Origin: Rapana venosa
Taxonomy: Eukaryota > Mollusca > Gastropoda > Neogastropoda > Muricidae
Reading direction: 5' to 3'
Length of the DNA stretch: 64,000 bases
Assembly (NCBI GenBank): GCA_028751875.1
Contig: CM054138.1
Coordinates: 41,670,209 to 41,734,208 of the forward strand
The notes beneath the pieces were generated by a model. It saw nothing but the letters and a program-made list of their open reading frames with translations. It did not search any database and was not told where the DNA came from. Position 1 is the first letter of the stretch, and every line of letters starts with the position of its first letter. Below are positions 48,301-56,214 of the stretch, in pieces. The position numbers and the translations under genes are program-made.

Positions 48301-50759
48301 GCAGGTGCTATAAAGTTTGGTGACACTGTTCATGTGTGTGTGCAGGTGCTATAAAGTTTGGTGACACACTGCATGTGTGTGCAGGTGCTATAAAGTTTGG
48401 TGACACACTGTCCATGTGTGTGTGCAGGTGCTATAAAGTTAGGTGACACTGTCCATGTGTGTGTGTGCAGGTGCTATAAAGTTTGGTGACACGCTGTCCA
48501 TGTGTGTGTGTGCAGGTGCTATAAAGTTAGGTGACACTGTCCATGTGTGTGTGTGCAGGTGCTATAAAGTTTGGTGACACTGTTCATGTGTGTGTGCAGG
48601 TGCTATAAAGTTTGGTGACACACTGCATGTGTGTGCAGGTGCTATAAAGTTTGGTGACACTGTCCATGTGTGTGTGCAGGTGCCATCAAGTTTGGCGACA
48701 CACTGTCCATGTGTGTGTGTGCAGGTGCCATCAAGTTTGGTGACAGGCTGTCCATGTGTGTGTGCAGGCGCTGTAAAGTTTGGTGACACTGTCCATGTGT
48801 GTGTGCAGGTGCTATAAAGTTTGGCGACACACTGTCCATGTGTGTGTGTGCAGGTGCTGTAAAGTTTGGTGACACACTGTCCATGTGTGTGTGCAGGCGC
48901 TATAAAGTTTGGTGATACTGTGCATGTGTGTGTGCAGGTGCTATAAAGTTTGGTGACACTGTCCATGTGTGTGCAGGTGCTATAAAGTTTGGTGACACTG
49001 TCCATGTGTGTGCAGGTGCTATAAAGTTTGGTGACACACTGTGCAGGTGCTATAAAGTTTGGTGACACTGTGCATGTGTGTGTGCAGGTGCCATCAAGTT
49101 TGGCGACACGCTGTCCATGTCGACATGCAGGGAGTTGTTATCGTCGCTGTCCTCCTGTGACCTCCCTTTCCAGTGTGCCCATGGCCGCCCCTCCATCGCT
49201 CCCATCCTCAGCCTCACCCAGCTCCGTCACGCCGCTCCTGAAACGGTCAGTGCCTTGTGATTTAGGGGTTTTTTGTGTTTTTGCTTTCACAGTATTTTTT
49301 GGGTGGGTTGGGTGAAGTACAAAGTATAGCACTGGAAGAGCACAAGTTGAAATGTTCAGTTGCAGAGCATAGCTCACAGCATGCAAATCCAGCATACGTC
49401 ATTCAAGCCTCTTTCCCCCAAAGTCCTTTGGATGAGACTATAAACCGAGGCCCCATGTGCGAATGCACGCAGGACATCTTGCGCACATAACTAAAATTAA
49501 AATGTATGTGAATTTCAAGTAACCATTGGATATCTATTTCTTCAATTGCCACAAAAACAATCTCCTCCCTCCGCCCCCTTTCCCCCCCAAAAAATTTTTT
49601 TCAATAAAACAAAACAAAGCAAAACAATACCCCCTCCCCCTACCCCCCTTTTCCTCCCCTCCCTCCCTTACCCCCTCCCTCCCCCCAAATAAACCCATGG
49701 CAAAAACAAAACCCTGAAAAAAGGTACATCAAAACCTGAGTGGTCAGCTTTATCAAGAAGCCCAGTTTGACTGAAGGAATGTTTGAATGATGGTTCAGGT
49801 TTTTTGGTATTTTTTTTTCTCTTTGTTGAATGGCACAGTGGTGGATCGGTGGTCTAGAGGTAACGCGCCTGTCTAGAGAGTGAAAAGTATGGGTCAGAAG
49901 TGTGCCGTGGTTCAAATCCCATTTGGACCTGAAACTTCCCCCCCCATCCATTAGACCATGAGTGGTGGTCTGGGCGCTAGTCTTTTGGATGAGACGATAA
50001 ACCGTAGTCCCGTGTGTTACACATAATTATTTAGCGCACGTAAAAGAACCCACGGCTACAAGAGAGTTGTCCTTGGCAAAATTCTGTAGAAAAAGCCACT
50101 CTGAAAGGAAAACAAATACAGTTGCAGACAGGAAAAAAGAAAAAAAATGGGTGGCGCTGCTCTTGTGGCGTCGTGCTCTCCCCGGAGAGCAGCCCGAATT
50201 TCACGCAGAGAAATCTGGTATAAATAAAAAAATAGATGGTGAATTTCTCTTTGTTGAATGGCATAGTTAGTGTATTTCTCTGATTAGCTGATCTGATTGT
50301 TGACAGGGTTGTTATTCGTTTATTTACAAGTTGATTTGTTGATTGATGCTTAATGATTTTTACCCACTCTCTTATCCTGTAGGTCTACATATATCCTTCA
50401 CCTCCTTTCTGAACACACACACACACACACACAGACACACCCAAAGATGCACGCATACACAAACACACACATACACACACACACTCAAACACACATACCA
50501 CACACACGCACGCATGCTTGCACGTGTGCACGCACACACACACCCCACCACCACACACTCTTCTCTCTGCTTCATGTATATAATTTTGTACAGACTCAGT
50601 TCATACTCATACTCACACATACATGCAATGCACACAAATATGCATACACACATGTGCACACAACACACACACACAAATACATACATCACATCACACACAC
50701 ACACACACACTCACAACAACACACAACACACACACACACACACCACACACACACACACA

Positions 50760-50818
<59 letters not shown>

Positions 50819-50882
50819 ACACACACATTCTCTTTCATGCACTCACACACACACACTCACACCACACCCACTCACTCTCTCT

Positions 50883-50923
<41 letters not shown>

Positions 50924-50953
50924 ACACACACACACACACACACAACACACACA

Positions 50954-50992
<39 letters not shown>

Positions 50993-51495
50993 ACACACAC
51001 AGAAGTCCTTCGGATGAGACTAAACCAAGGTCCCATGTACGAACGTATGCAGAACATCTTGCACACACGTTAAAACCCATTCTGTTTTTCGGAAGAGTAG
51101 GCCATGTGCCAGTGGGAATGGATGACAACATTTACAAAACTGCATACACACGGGGACTGGATGAAAAAAGGCACATGAATGCTTATTCCATTATCCTCAA
51201 AATAAAAGAATAAAATAAAATAAAAATAAAATAAATCAATAAACACACACACACACAACACACCATACAACATACACACATCCCACACGCACACACCCCC
51301 ACACACACACTCACACACACACACATAACACACTCCTAACAGTATTATGGGGAGACTCGAAAAAAATCCCCCTCCTAAATCATGAAATCCATGTCAATTC
51401 ATCTGTTTTGCATTCTGTGGTCATTGCAGAAGCAGCGGCCACGGTTATGGAAACTGCAGGACCAGCACAGGGCTTCTGCCCACAATCAACACTGA
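28004..51495 (+). CDS. MLH3: DNA mismatch repair protein Mlh3
   Basis: MutL homologue that pairs with MLH1 to form MutL-gamma, an endonuclease for meiotic crossover resolution and minor mismatch repair (family knowledge). Exons: 28004-28218, 28662-34377, 35662-35763, 36881-37146, 38513-38620, 39408-39480, 40513-40582, 41923-42066, 43210-43340, 44722-44745, 45534-45612, 49088-49245 and 51430-51495 (TGA). All have AG/GT borders. Splice phases agree at every junction except 40582/41922. About 2380 residues are encoded against 1453 in human; the excess lies in the linker. The N-terminus carries GHKL ATPase motifs. The C-terminus carries WENPVF, FTKSML, the DQHA exon, YEKEEG, CMAQREAN, LLLSTTG, HACKG/AIKFGD and QCAHGRPS, all in human order. 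One frame break lies in the giant exon near 32630. The ATG is the first one after the acceptor and matches the family start MIK. Confidence 0.93.
28662..34377 (+). CDS. MLH3: MLH3 giant exon: ATPase core and disordered linker
   Basis: 5716 bases. It opens RYSTSKCHSLEDL, GYRGEAL (residues 91-97, motif III) and GTTVTARNLFYNLPVRKK (143-160, motif IV). The transducer domain follows, with SGYVSRENYSRKDLQFVFVN and AKTLVEFHDW, up to about residue 290. The rest, about 1600 residues, is Ser/Gln/Glu-rich and disordered. The frame open from 28662 ends at TAG 32677-32679; the coding frame resumes at or before 32628 and runs to the donor ACAG/GTAGGT. Human MLH3 also has one large exon here, but much shorter. 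Confidence 0.9.
30985..31111 (+). repeat. MLH3: 45-bp coding repeat in MLH3 linker
   Basis: Three units read EASRTEQMTSRKQH, EASRTEQSTSRKQH and EGPRAEQMTSR, a recent in-frame duplication in disordered sequence. Confidence 0.85.
34602..34968 (+). repeat. SINE S1, full length, MLH3 intron
   Basis: Head gacaggatagcttggttggt, B-box region tggtttgaatccgatt, body ggagttaacatcagtgccaa and cggatgagactataaaccga, end ataaaagaataaaataaagt. Confidence 0.8.
35098..35478 (-). repeat. tRNA-headed SINE S4, MLH3 intron
   Basis: Minus-strand copy of the element at 49836-50230: tttctctgcgtgaaatt, gccacaagagcag and gttgcacatgggactttggt on the plus strand are its reversed 3' half and body. Confidence 0.65.
35662..37146 (+). 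CDS. MLH3: MLH3 exons 3 and 4 (35662-35763, 36881-37146)
   Basis: Exon 3 continues WVPVKHPSTG as GVVYMNSGSGHTLTLAQWNE, the strand that opens the human C-terminal region. Exon 4 runs DVAAAQQKQG to ASWENPVFKKPEQ, matching human EWSNPVFARYPEV. The exon 4 donor CAG/GTTCGC is weak. The intron between them holds the inverted 5S-derived SINE. Confidence 0.85.
36299..36605 (-). repeat. 5S-rRNA-derived SINE, inverted, MLH3 intron
   Basis: The minus strand reads agctaaggttaagcaacatt, then cgcttggatgggtgactgtt (5S-like head), then gtaaatgggtacctgcctct, agggtcagggaaggtaaagc and gaggtctctgatgcc. It is colinear with 9570-9862. Confidence 0.8.
36755..36860 (+). repeat. two-copy ~52-bp tandem duplication
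   Basis: The unit is tctacatcctgttaaaaggt, then gg-tatgctttga, repeated once. It sits directly upstream of the MLH3 exon 4 acceptor. Confidence 0.75.
38513..39480 (+). CDS. MLH3: MLH3 exons 5 and 6 (38513-38620, 39408-39480)
   Basis: Exon 5 reads APVSGSADVITKPGRPSGSL and ends TAFTKSMLSGVK, matching human YRFTKGMIHSMQ. A competing acceptor eight bases downstream (TTTCAG, ending 38525) would break the phase. Exon 6 opens VIGQLEQ (human VLQQVDNKFIAC) and then continues LWPVIRKTNSHPQFATA. The overlapping frame reads VACHSEDKLSS and looks closer to the family, hinting at a missing base after 39428. Confidence 0.7.
39765..40450 (+). repeat. ~60-bp minisatellite upstream of the MLH3 DQHA exon, interrupted by a SINE
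   Basis: About nine copies of a unit with ttacattacagtagtaacat, gatgtccatgactgattcaa and atagccaacagacttgtaa. It is split by an AATAAT run plus reversed S4 fragment at 39995-40205. The copies end about 65 bases before the exon acceptor gaactgattcag, which resembles the unit's atgactgattcaa. Confidence 0.85.
39995..40205 (-). repeat. AATAAT-tailed element with SINE S4 fragment
   Basis: (aat)n, then ggaatttatatagcgctgaa, tcttg and aatcaaagcgct, followed by cacggcagatttcttcg-type S4 sequence and a T run. The same gcgct tail recurs at 52990-53045 and, degraded, at 26290-26360. Confidence 0.7.
40513..40582 (+). CDS. MLH3: MLH3 DQHA-motif exon
   Basis: Seventy bases from acceptor gaactgattcag to donor TACAG/GTAACC. 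It reads MKNCVLIDQHALTEIRLEQL, matching human [20 protein letters not shown]. The Asp, Gln, His and both Glu of the DQHA(X)2E(X)4E metal-binding motif of MutL endonucleases are visible, but the second spacing is three residues, not four, and AAHER is replaced by ALTE. The entry phase (1) fits exon 6. The exit phase (2) does not fit the next exon (phase 1), so either an undetected short exon or an indel must intervene. Confidence 0.72.
41160..41456 (+). repeat. 42-bp minisatellite, seven copies
   Basis: The unit ctttattatgtttatatgta, tctataagatggaaggtaaa, ca is almost identical in every copy. Since 42 is a multiple of three, long frames stay open on both strands. It lies in an MLH3 intron. Confidence 0.95.
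41455..41835 (+). repeat. tRNA-headed SINE with tail B, Lys-like head
   Basis: Head gatggcttagttgtttgcct and B box gggttcaattcccagcc, body with aaccaagtcagtcccttgtg, then tail B (gaagtcagaatgtggctacc; ccttggagctctagcggagg). The end lies 90 bases before MLH3 exon 8. Confidence 0.7.
41923..43340 (+). CDS. MLH3: MLH3 exons 8 and 9 (41923-42066, 43210-43340)
   Basis: Exon 8 reads DVYEKEEGAGGREGRRIKRC, then VQPPRPMDLSEEDVRLMQTF. It corresponds to human SYEKQQAQGSGRKKLLSS and the PLEITVTEEQRRLL segment. Exon 9 reads GVKFEVDKQQRNRVHAHTMP, then ACMAQREANDQKRGKDPLSY (human VPLCFVEREANELRRGR). Both are part of the C-terminal dimerisation/endonuclease fold. Confidence 0.85.
42320..42680 (+). repeat. 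GT microsatellite and CT-rich stretch
   Basis: (GT)n with gcgt variants 42317-42414 and a ctct/ctgt-rich stretch 42555-42680 in the intron after MLH3 exon 8. Confidence 0.85.
42982..43068 (+). repeat. tail-B SINE fragment
   Basis: cctgaagttggaatgtggct and caccattggtgaaccttgga, followed by a C-rich run ending about 90 bases before MLH3 exon 9. Confidence 0.7.
44722..44745 (+). CDS. MLH3: MLH3 24-base microexon
   Basis: The acceptor gtgtgtgcag precedes eight codons, IMIKEHNQ, and donor CAG/GTATGG, phase 0 on both sides. Joined to its neighbours it gives EYLQIMIKEHNQLLLSTTG, which aligns with human EEFIREQLELLQTTGG without a gap. That is the main support for this very short exon. Confidence 0.75.
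45095..45375 (+). repeat. long (CA)n microsatellite upstream of MLH3 exon 11
   Basis: About 280 bases of near-pure CA with occasional cactca and acaaac interruptions, 160 bases before exon 11. Confidence 0.97.
45534..45612 (+). CDS. MLH3: MLH3 exon 11 (ACR-type motif)
   Basis: Reads LLLSTTGAKHQLPQQVHRLL, then ATHACKG, exit phase 1. It matches human LELLQTTGG and VLASQACHG. The His-Ala-Cys-Lys is the counterpart of the conserved ACR motif near the endonuclease metal site. It is preceded by 280 bases of CA repeat and followed by the splice-site minisatellite. Confidence 0.88.
45655..45735 (-). repeat. 5S-derived SINE 3' fragment
   Basis: aaaggtaaaggtgtcccata and gcatcagagacctcagcttc match the inverted body end of 36299-36400. 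No 5S head remains. Confidence 0.65.
46050..49112 (+). repeat. about 75-copy minisatellite made of the MLH3 exon 12 splice acceptor and its first codons
   Basis: The unit is catgtgtgtgtgcag followed by gtgccatcaagtttggtgac and acgctgtc, about 41 bases on average (range about 30-62 because of GT-count and internal indels). I hand-counted about 75 units between 46058 and 49088. The last one is the real exon start (GT GCC ATC AAG TTT GGC GAC ACG). Variants carry GCTATAAAG in place of GCCATCAAG, TTAGGT in place of TTTGGT, or a TTTTATGAC form. Every unit keeps a usable AG/GTGC acceptor. Confidence 0.95.
49088..49245 (+). CDS. MLH3: MLH3 exon 12 (GAIKFGD and CAHGRPS)
   Basis: Reads GAIKFGDTLSMSTCRELLSS, then CDLPFQCAHGRPSIAPILSL and ends LRHAAPET, exit phase 0. 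It matches human HGAIKFND and LPFQCAHGRPS. CxHGRP supplies metal-binding residues of the endonuclease. Its acceptor is the last of the ~75 near-identical acceptors in the upstream array. Confidence 0.92.
49408..49495 (+). repeat. SINE S1 fragment
   Basis: cctttggatgagactataaa and acgcaggacatcttgcgcac, in the last MLH3 intron. Confidence 0.7.
49836..50232 (+). repeat. tRNA-headed SINE S4, best copy
   Basis: Head with A-box-like tggtctagaggtaacgcgcc and B-box-like tggttcaaatccca. The body has gatgagacgataaaccgtag, acgtaaaagaacccacggct and ggcgctgctcttgtggcg, and it ends agcccgaatttcacgcagag. Confidence 0.75.
50405..51000 (+). repeat. long CA-rich block in last MLH3 intron
   Basis: About 600 bases of cacac with periodic ccacac interruptions; the purest parts are 50730-50820 and 50885-51000. 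It merges into a head-less S1 copy (51001-51240). Confidence 0.95.
51001..51240 (+). repeat. SINE S1, head replaced by CA repeat
   Basis: gaagtccttcggatgagact to ataaaagaataaaataaaat, followed by further CA-rich sequence to 51330. Confidence 0.75.
51430..51495 (+). CDS. MLH3: MLH3 last coding exon
   Basis: The acceptor gtggtcattgcag is followed by KQRPRLWKLQDQHRASAHNQ H and TGA; entry phase 0. RPRLWKL corresponds loosely to the human tail AQAWRLFGK. The rest of the tail is lineage-specific. Confidence 0.75.
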   Translation, partial: KQRPRLWKLQDQHRASAHNQH

Positions 51496-51518
51496 ACTGA
51501 ACTGACAACCCTGGTGTG

Positions 51519-51524
51519 AATAAA
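51519..51524 (+). promoter_or_regulatory. MLH3: polyadenylation signal of MLH3
   Basis: AATAAA 24 bases after the MLH3 stop codon, the first in that orientation. Confidence 0.55.
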
Positions 51525-51572
51525 CAAAGGGAAAAACCATTTCAAAAACAAAGCATCCCCCCCTCCCCATCC

Positions 51573-51670
51573 GCAAGTCGGAATGCAGCTACCTTGATGG
51601 TGGACAAAAGGCAGCGTACGCAAAATGTCAGCATTGTTGAACCCTCGGAATTCTAGCTGAGGAATGAACC
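51573..51670 (+). repeat. tail-B SINE fragment
   Basis: aagtcggaatgcagctacct and ttctagctgaggaatgaac, just downstream of MLH3. Confidence 0.65.
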
Positions 51671-51769
51671 CTCTCCACCCCCACCCCACCCACCCCCAAT
51701 CCAAAACAAAAAACCCCAACAAAAATTGTAAAAACCCCAACCAAACCATCCCCTCCTCCAAACCCGGCA

Positions 51770-51882
51770 ACTAACCTCTTCTTCTTCTTCTTCTTCTTCC
51801 TTTTTTGTCATGTTTCTGCCAAGGGAGGTTTGACATTGATGAGCCTTCTGCATCTCTCTCTGTTTTGAATAACCTCCTCCCC
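51770..51882 (-). mobile_element. LINE 3'-end fragment
   Basis: A cttctt run, then tttgtcatgtttctgccaag and ggaggtttgacattgatgag: the reversed end of the lineage seen at 13383-13667. Confidence 0.6.
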
Positions 51883-51889
51883 CCAAAAA

Positions 51890-52745
51890 GAAGAACCCAA
51901 CCCCCCCAAACCCAACTCCAAACAAACCCTTTACGAATGACTTGTTGTTGTTGTGTTGTTGCCCAATGTCAACTTAGTTGTTGCAGTCACTGTTATTGCT
52001 TTGCTCTTGACATTTTTCTTTTTATTGGCTAATGAATTTCGTGTTGATTAGACAAAAAGAAGAAAGGTACAGAGTTGAGTAGTGTATTGACAGAAGTTCA
52101 GGTTATGAAAGTAATGGGTTTGGAAGAAGTGAAGGGGGGTGTTTATGCTGTGTGGAAATGGTTTAGTACAACTCTGATCTGTGCGGATAACTATGCACAT
52201 TTCGCACGCCATGCAAACAGCTCCCTAAGTGCAGACTTGACTGGCCATTATTTTTGTTGTTGCCTGTGTTCAATGTTGTGCACATGTATGCCATATATAA
52301 ACACATATGTGCATGCATGTGTCAATAGGTGAAGTTAGGATGACTGTGAATCTGTTTGACACATGAAAAATATCAATAGTTATTCATTGTAAATAGGGTT
52401 CTAGGAAAGAATGAATTTTTAATTTTACATCTTCAAGATTTTTCTTTTATGTAGATTTTGTGATGTATTTTTGTACCGTTTGTTTGGTGCTTTAAAGGGT
52501 GTAAGACCCAGTGGTAATTTGAGTGTATTCTCCCCAATAATCCTATTCACTTCAAATTGTGTATTGTTATTTTTTAAATTACCGATGGGTGCCTGTTTGT
52601 GCAAAATACCAAAACCTCTGTCTATGAATTCTTTAAGTGAAAATCTCTTACAGAAGTAGAATGTATATAAGTGGTATAATTTATTGTTTGATTGAAAGTG
52701 CTTTTTGTAAGCAGTTTGTGTGGCTGTTTGCTTAATTGGTCAAAG

Positions 52746-52777
<32 letters not shown>

Positions 52778-53670
52778 TTATTCTTGTATCTTTTTCTTTC
52801 ATGTGTGGTTTTTTTGTGTTTAAGTACATTGTAAGAAAAAATACTGTGTGTTTCATAACAAAAACTCAAATTTTTATGAATCCATGGCCAGTAGTCTGTT
52901 CATAGAACATGACATGGGATGTTCTTTATTGAGCTAAATAACGTCTCTGTCTCCGTCTGTGTGTGTGTGTGTGTCTCTCTCTCTTTTAATAATAATAAAT
53001 GGAATTTATATAACGCTGTATCTTGCAAAAACAAATCAAAGCGCTTTGAGGTTATGGGCATGTCATCTTGTACAGAGACTCAAGAATCTCACTGTGAATG
53101 CACATACTAATATGTGTGTGAGTGTGCATGCATGCACACGCGTTTGTGTGTGTGTATAGTGTGTGTGTGTGAGAGAGAGACAACTGCTGACAGCGAGCTG
53201 ATTGATGTACAAATATGCCCACCATGGGAAGAGAAACGTGGGGTTTATTCAATTGACATCAATTTATGTTGTGTACTTAACTGCCTGTCTCTTTCTGTTG
53301 CCTGACTCTGGGTTTTATTCATGTGTTTGTTGTTCTTTTTGGGTTTTTTGGAGTGTGTGTTCAAAATGTAAAATGATGTATGAATGCAGGCAGTCACCTT
53401 TGTTTTCTTTAAAAAAAATTTTTTTTTCATTTTTAAAATTATTCAGATGTCGGAGTAACTGGAGTCTGAAAACAGTCCATGGTTGTACTAATCATGACTT
53501 CAGCTTTGGACAAAAAGAATTATAGTTTAATTGTTCATTGTTGTATCAACATAAACAAGGTTTTCAACTTGGTACGAAAGAATTGGATTTGGATGGTTCA
53601 TTGTTGTTTTCTTCTTTTTCTTTTTTCTTTTCTTCTTTTTTGGGGGGGTGGGGTGGGGTGGGGGTTCTGG
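51890..53670. other. intergenic downstream of MLH3, no gene seen
   Basis: AT-rich unique sequence, a CA run (52748-52776), a GT run and an AATAAT-gcgct tail (52960-53045), and mixed GT/GA (53110-53180). Confidence 0.4.
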
Positions 53671-54080
53671 GCTAGATCTCCAAAGTTCACCAATGGTGAG
53701 ATTTTTGAGTATGTGATAGTTTCTACCAACCATTAAGGTAGTCACATTCCGACTTTGGGGGTGATGTCTAGTCTGAACATGATACCAGTGTGCATGCATT
53801 TTTAGAAAAACATATTATTGTCATCCATTCTGACCGGCACAAATGACTTTACTCTTCCGAAAGGCAAAAAGGTTTTAATGTTTGCACAAGTTGTTCTGCA
53901 TGCGTTCACACATGGTACTTCAGTTTATAGTCTCATCCAAATTATACTTAGGGGAGTGGAGTCAGTACTGATGTTAGCTCCAGGAGAAAAATCCCCTTGA
54001 TTAGGTGTCTGTGTGGTGGCTCAATCCTGGGCCATCAAATTGAGAGAGCAACACTCTAACCACAAGTCTATTTTGCACAT
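53671..54080 (-). repeat. tRNA-headed SINE with tail B, full length
   Basis: Minus strand: head near 54060 (acttgtggttagagtgttgc), body ggagctaacatcagtactga and ggatgagactataaactgaa, end tail B at 53671-53765. Confidence 0.75.
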
Positions 54081-54084
54081 CCTC

Positions 54085-55432
54085 CCAACACCCCCCCCCC
54101 CCCCCCCACCTTCCCCACATGGTTCATCATTGTATCAACACAAACTTTTTGATGAAAGAATTGTAGTTGAATGGTTCATTACTTCAACTTTGGAAAAGTT
54201 GGAGTACCTGAAATTCAAGAAAGAAAAGCACTGTCATAAAGGAATGTTTATATAACATGGAGGCTGCTATCCATGGGAGAAGTGTATCATCATCGTACAC
54301 GGCCATCCACATGGGCCTTTCCACCTTTCTGCGAATGTGTGTTTACCAGGAGAATGTGTGTTGTTCATAGTGATGTGCAAATGTTCCTTAATGTACCCTT
54401 CTGCATGCTGTATGAAAGTCACACACAGTAGCTTGCTTTATCATCTCATTCAAATCAAAAGACTGGCAATCAAACTGCCTGATAGGGTCTTGCAAAAACT
54501 AGGCCAAAACGGTGAGAAGGGGAGAGAGAAGGGAAGGAGGAGGAGTTCTAACATTATTCAAGCCTCAGTCCACATGTTTATTATATAGGGGCATTAGCAG
54601 TGAACCATTGTCCCTCTTGGACAGATTTGAGAAATGAAATGTTAAGAAAAACTTTTATGAAAAGATGAATTTCATTTGTCTTTGAATCAAGTGATGTAGT
54701 GCTTTTGGTTTTCTCTATGGAATCTGAACGTTTTGGGTGATTTGCTGTTGTTTTCCTCACTTTTGTTGTCATGGTTTCTGATCTATGAGTCTGTTGATTG
54801 CTATTTTGAGAATGTTCTATTTTATTTAAAAAATTTTTTTTATTCAATCAACATGATGTTCGAATTTCTAGTTTTCATGATGTGGCATTTCATTCTGATG
54901 TCCTAAAAGTTACCTGTACAAAATTGATAACACAGTCTGACGGGAGAAAATGTAATAAATTATGTCTGTGATAAATGAGAGACTGGACTATTACTGGATG
55001 ATTTTATATGGAATGATTGCTTTAAAGCTCAGATTTGTGCATACAATGGATTTTCTTAGTTTCTTAGTGAATGGAATGAGAATGATAATGCAGCCCTATT
55101 CATCCAATTTTTGTTTTTGTGTGTACTGCAATCTGAGTGGATTGTTAATAATAATAATGAAAAAGTCTTGAAACCTTTGCTGGTGTTAGTGTGCTAATTT
55201 ACCTTTCTATTATATGATGTAGTTGTCAGTGAGTAAGTGTGTGTATGTGTGTGTATGTGTGTGTGTGTGTATGTGTGTGTATGTGTGTGGTCTTATAAGT
55301 TAAATATTTTTGTCTTTTCTTTCATTTCAGCCGGTTTAATTTTATTCATAAATGAACAAAAGCTTTTCTTTTTCTGTACTTGTAATACTTGTTTTCTCAT
55401 GCATGCACACACACACACGCGCACGCACACAG
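54085..55432. other. intergenic, no gene seen
   Basis: A C run (54090-54107), unique AT-rich sequence and a GT run (55230-55290). No convincing frame. Confidence 0.4.
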
Positions 55433-55795
55433 GGGACGGGATAGCCTAGTGGTTAGAACATTGCGCTGGCAATCTGACGACCCGGGTTCGATTCCCGTTC
55501 AAGGGGGATATTTTCCCCATGGAGTTAACATCAGTGGAGCCTCCACTCTCCCCAAAAGTCCTTGGGATGAGACTATAAACCGAGGTCCCGTGTGCGAACG
55601 CACGCAGAACATCTTGCGCACACGTTCAATCCTGTTCCGCTTTTCGTTAGAGTAGGCCATTGTGTGCTGGTGGGAACAGATGACAGAATGCACAAAACCG
55701 CATACACATGGGGACAGGATGTAAAAAAGCACATAAGTGCTTATTCCATTATCCTCGATATAAAAGAATAAAATAAAAATATATAAATAAACACA
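55433..55795 (+). repeat. SINE S1, best full-length copy
   Basis: Head ggggacgggatagcctagtg and gttagaacattgcgctggca, B box cgggttcgattcccgttc, body catggagttaacatcagtgg, gggatgagactataaaccga and catcttgcgcacacgttcaa, tail tcctcgatataaaagaataa and aataaaaatat. It serves as the reference copy for the other S1 fragments. Confidence 0.85.
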
Positions 55796-55904
55796 CGCAC
55801 ACATACACCACGCACACACACAAACAGGTATGTGCATGTGCGTGCATGGATGCGTGCACACACACGCGCGTATAGGCTTGTTTTCGAACGCGTCTCCTCC
55901 TTTA

Positions 55905-56210
55905 CGTGCGTGCACGAAGGAGATGACCTGTTCTTTTGCTGCACCCCTGCTGCTTTGATAGTCACCTTCCTGGTTTTGCCGGTCAGTCAGCGGGTGCAAA
56001 AGGCCTTGATCCCAGCGCTGATGTGCTTTGTGGCATTAGCCAACTCAATGCCCCTGATCAGTCAGTGGGTAGGGAGCGCTTGAGGGGTTGGGTTTGTCAG
56101 CTTTGTCATCCTGAGCTCAGTTTAAGCCTCTTGCTCCAGGCTACTTGGATTTGTGCAGTCCCCACTTTTGATGAAGATTTCACACTCCTCCTTCCCTAAT
56201 AAAAGCTTTT
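55905..56210 (+). repeat. low-copy dispersed repeat, also at 58310-58440
   Basis: Shares the order gatagtca, cttcctg-ccggtca, the gcc-tgatc block and tttgtggcatta with 58320-58435. Not otherwise recognised. Confidence 0.4.
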
Positions 56211-56214
56211 TTCC

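Noticed and set aside
46050..49112. CRISPR-like regular array
   Set aside because: No unique spacers; units are head to tail, in an animal intron, and derived from the adjoining exon.
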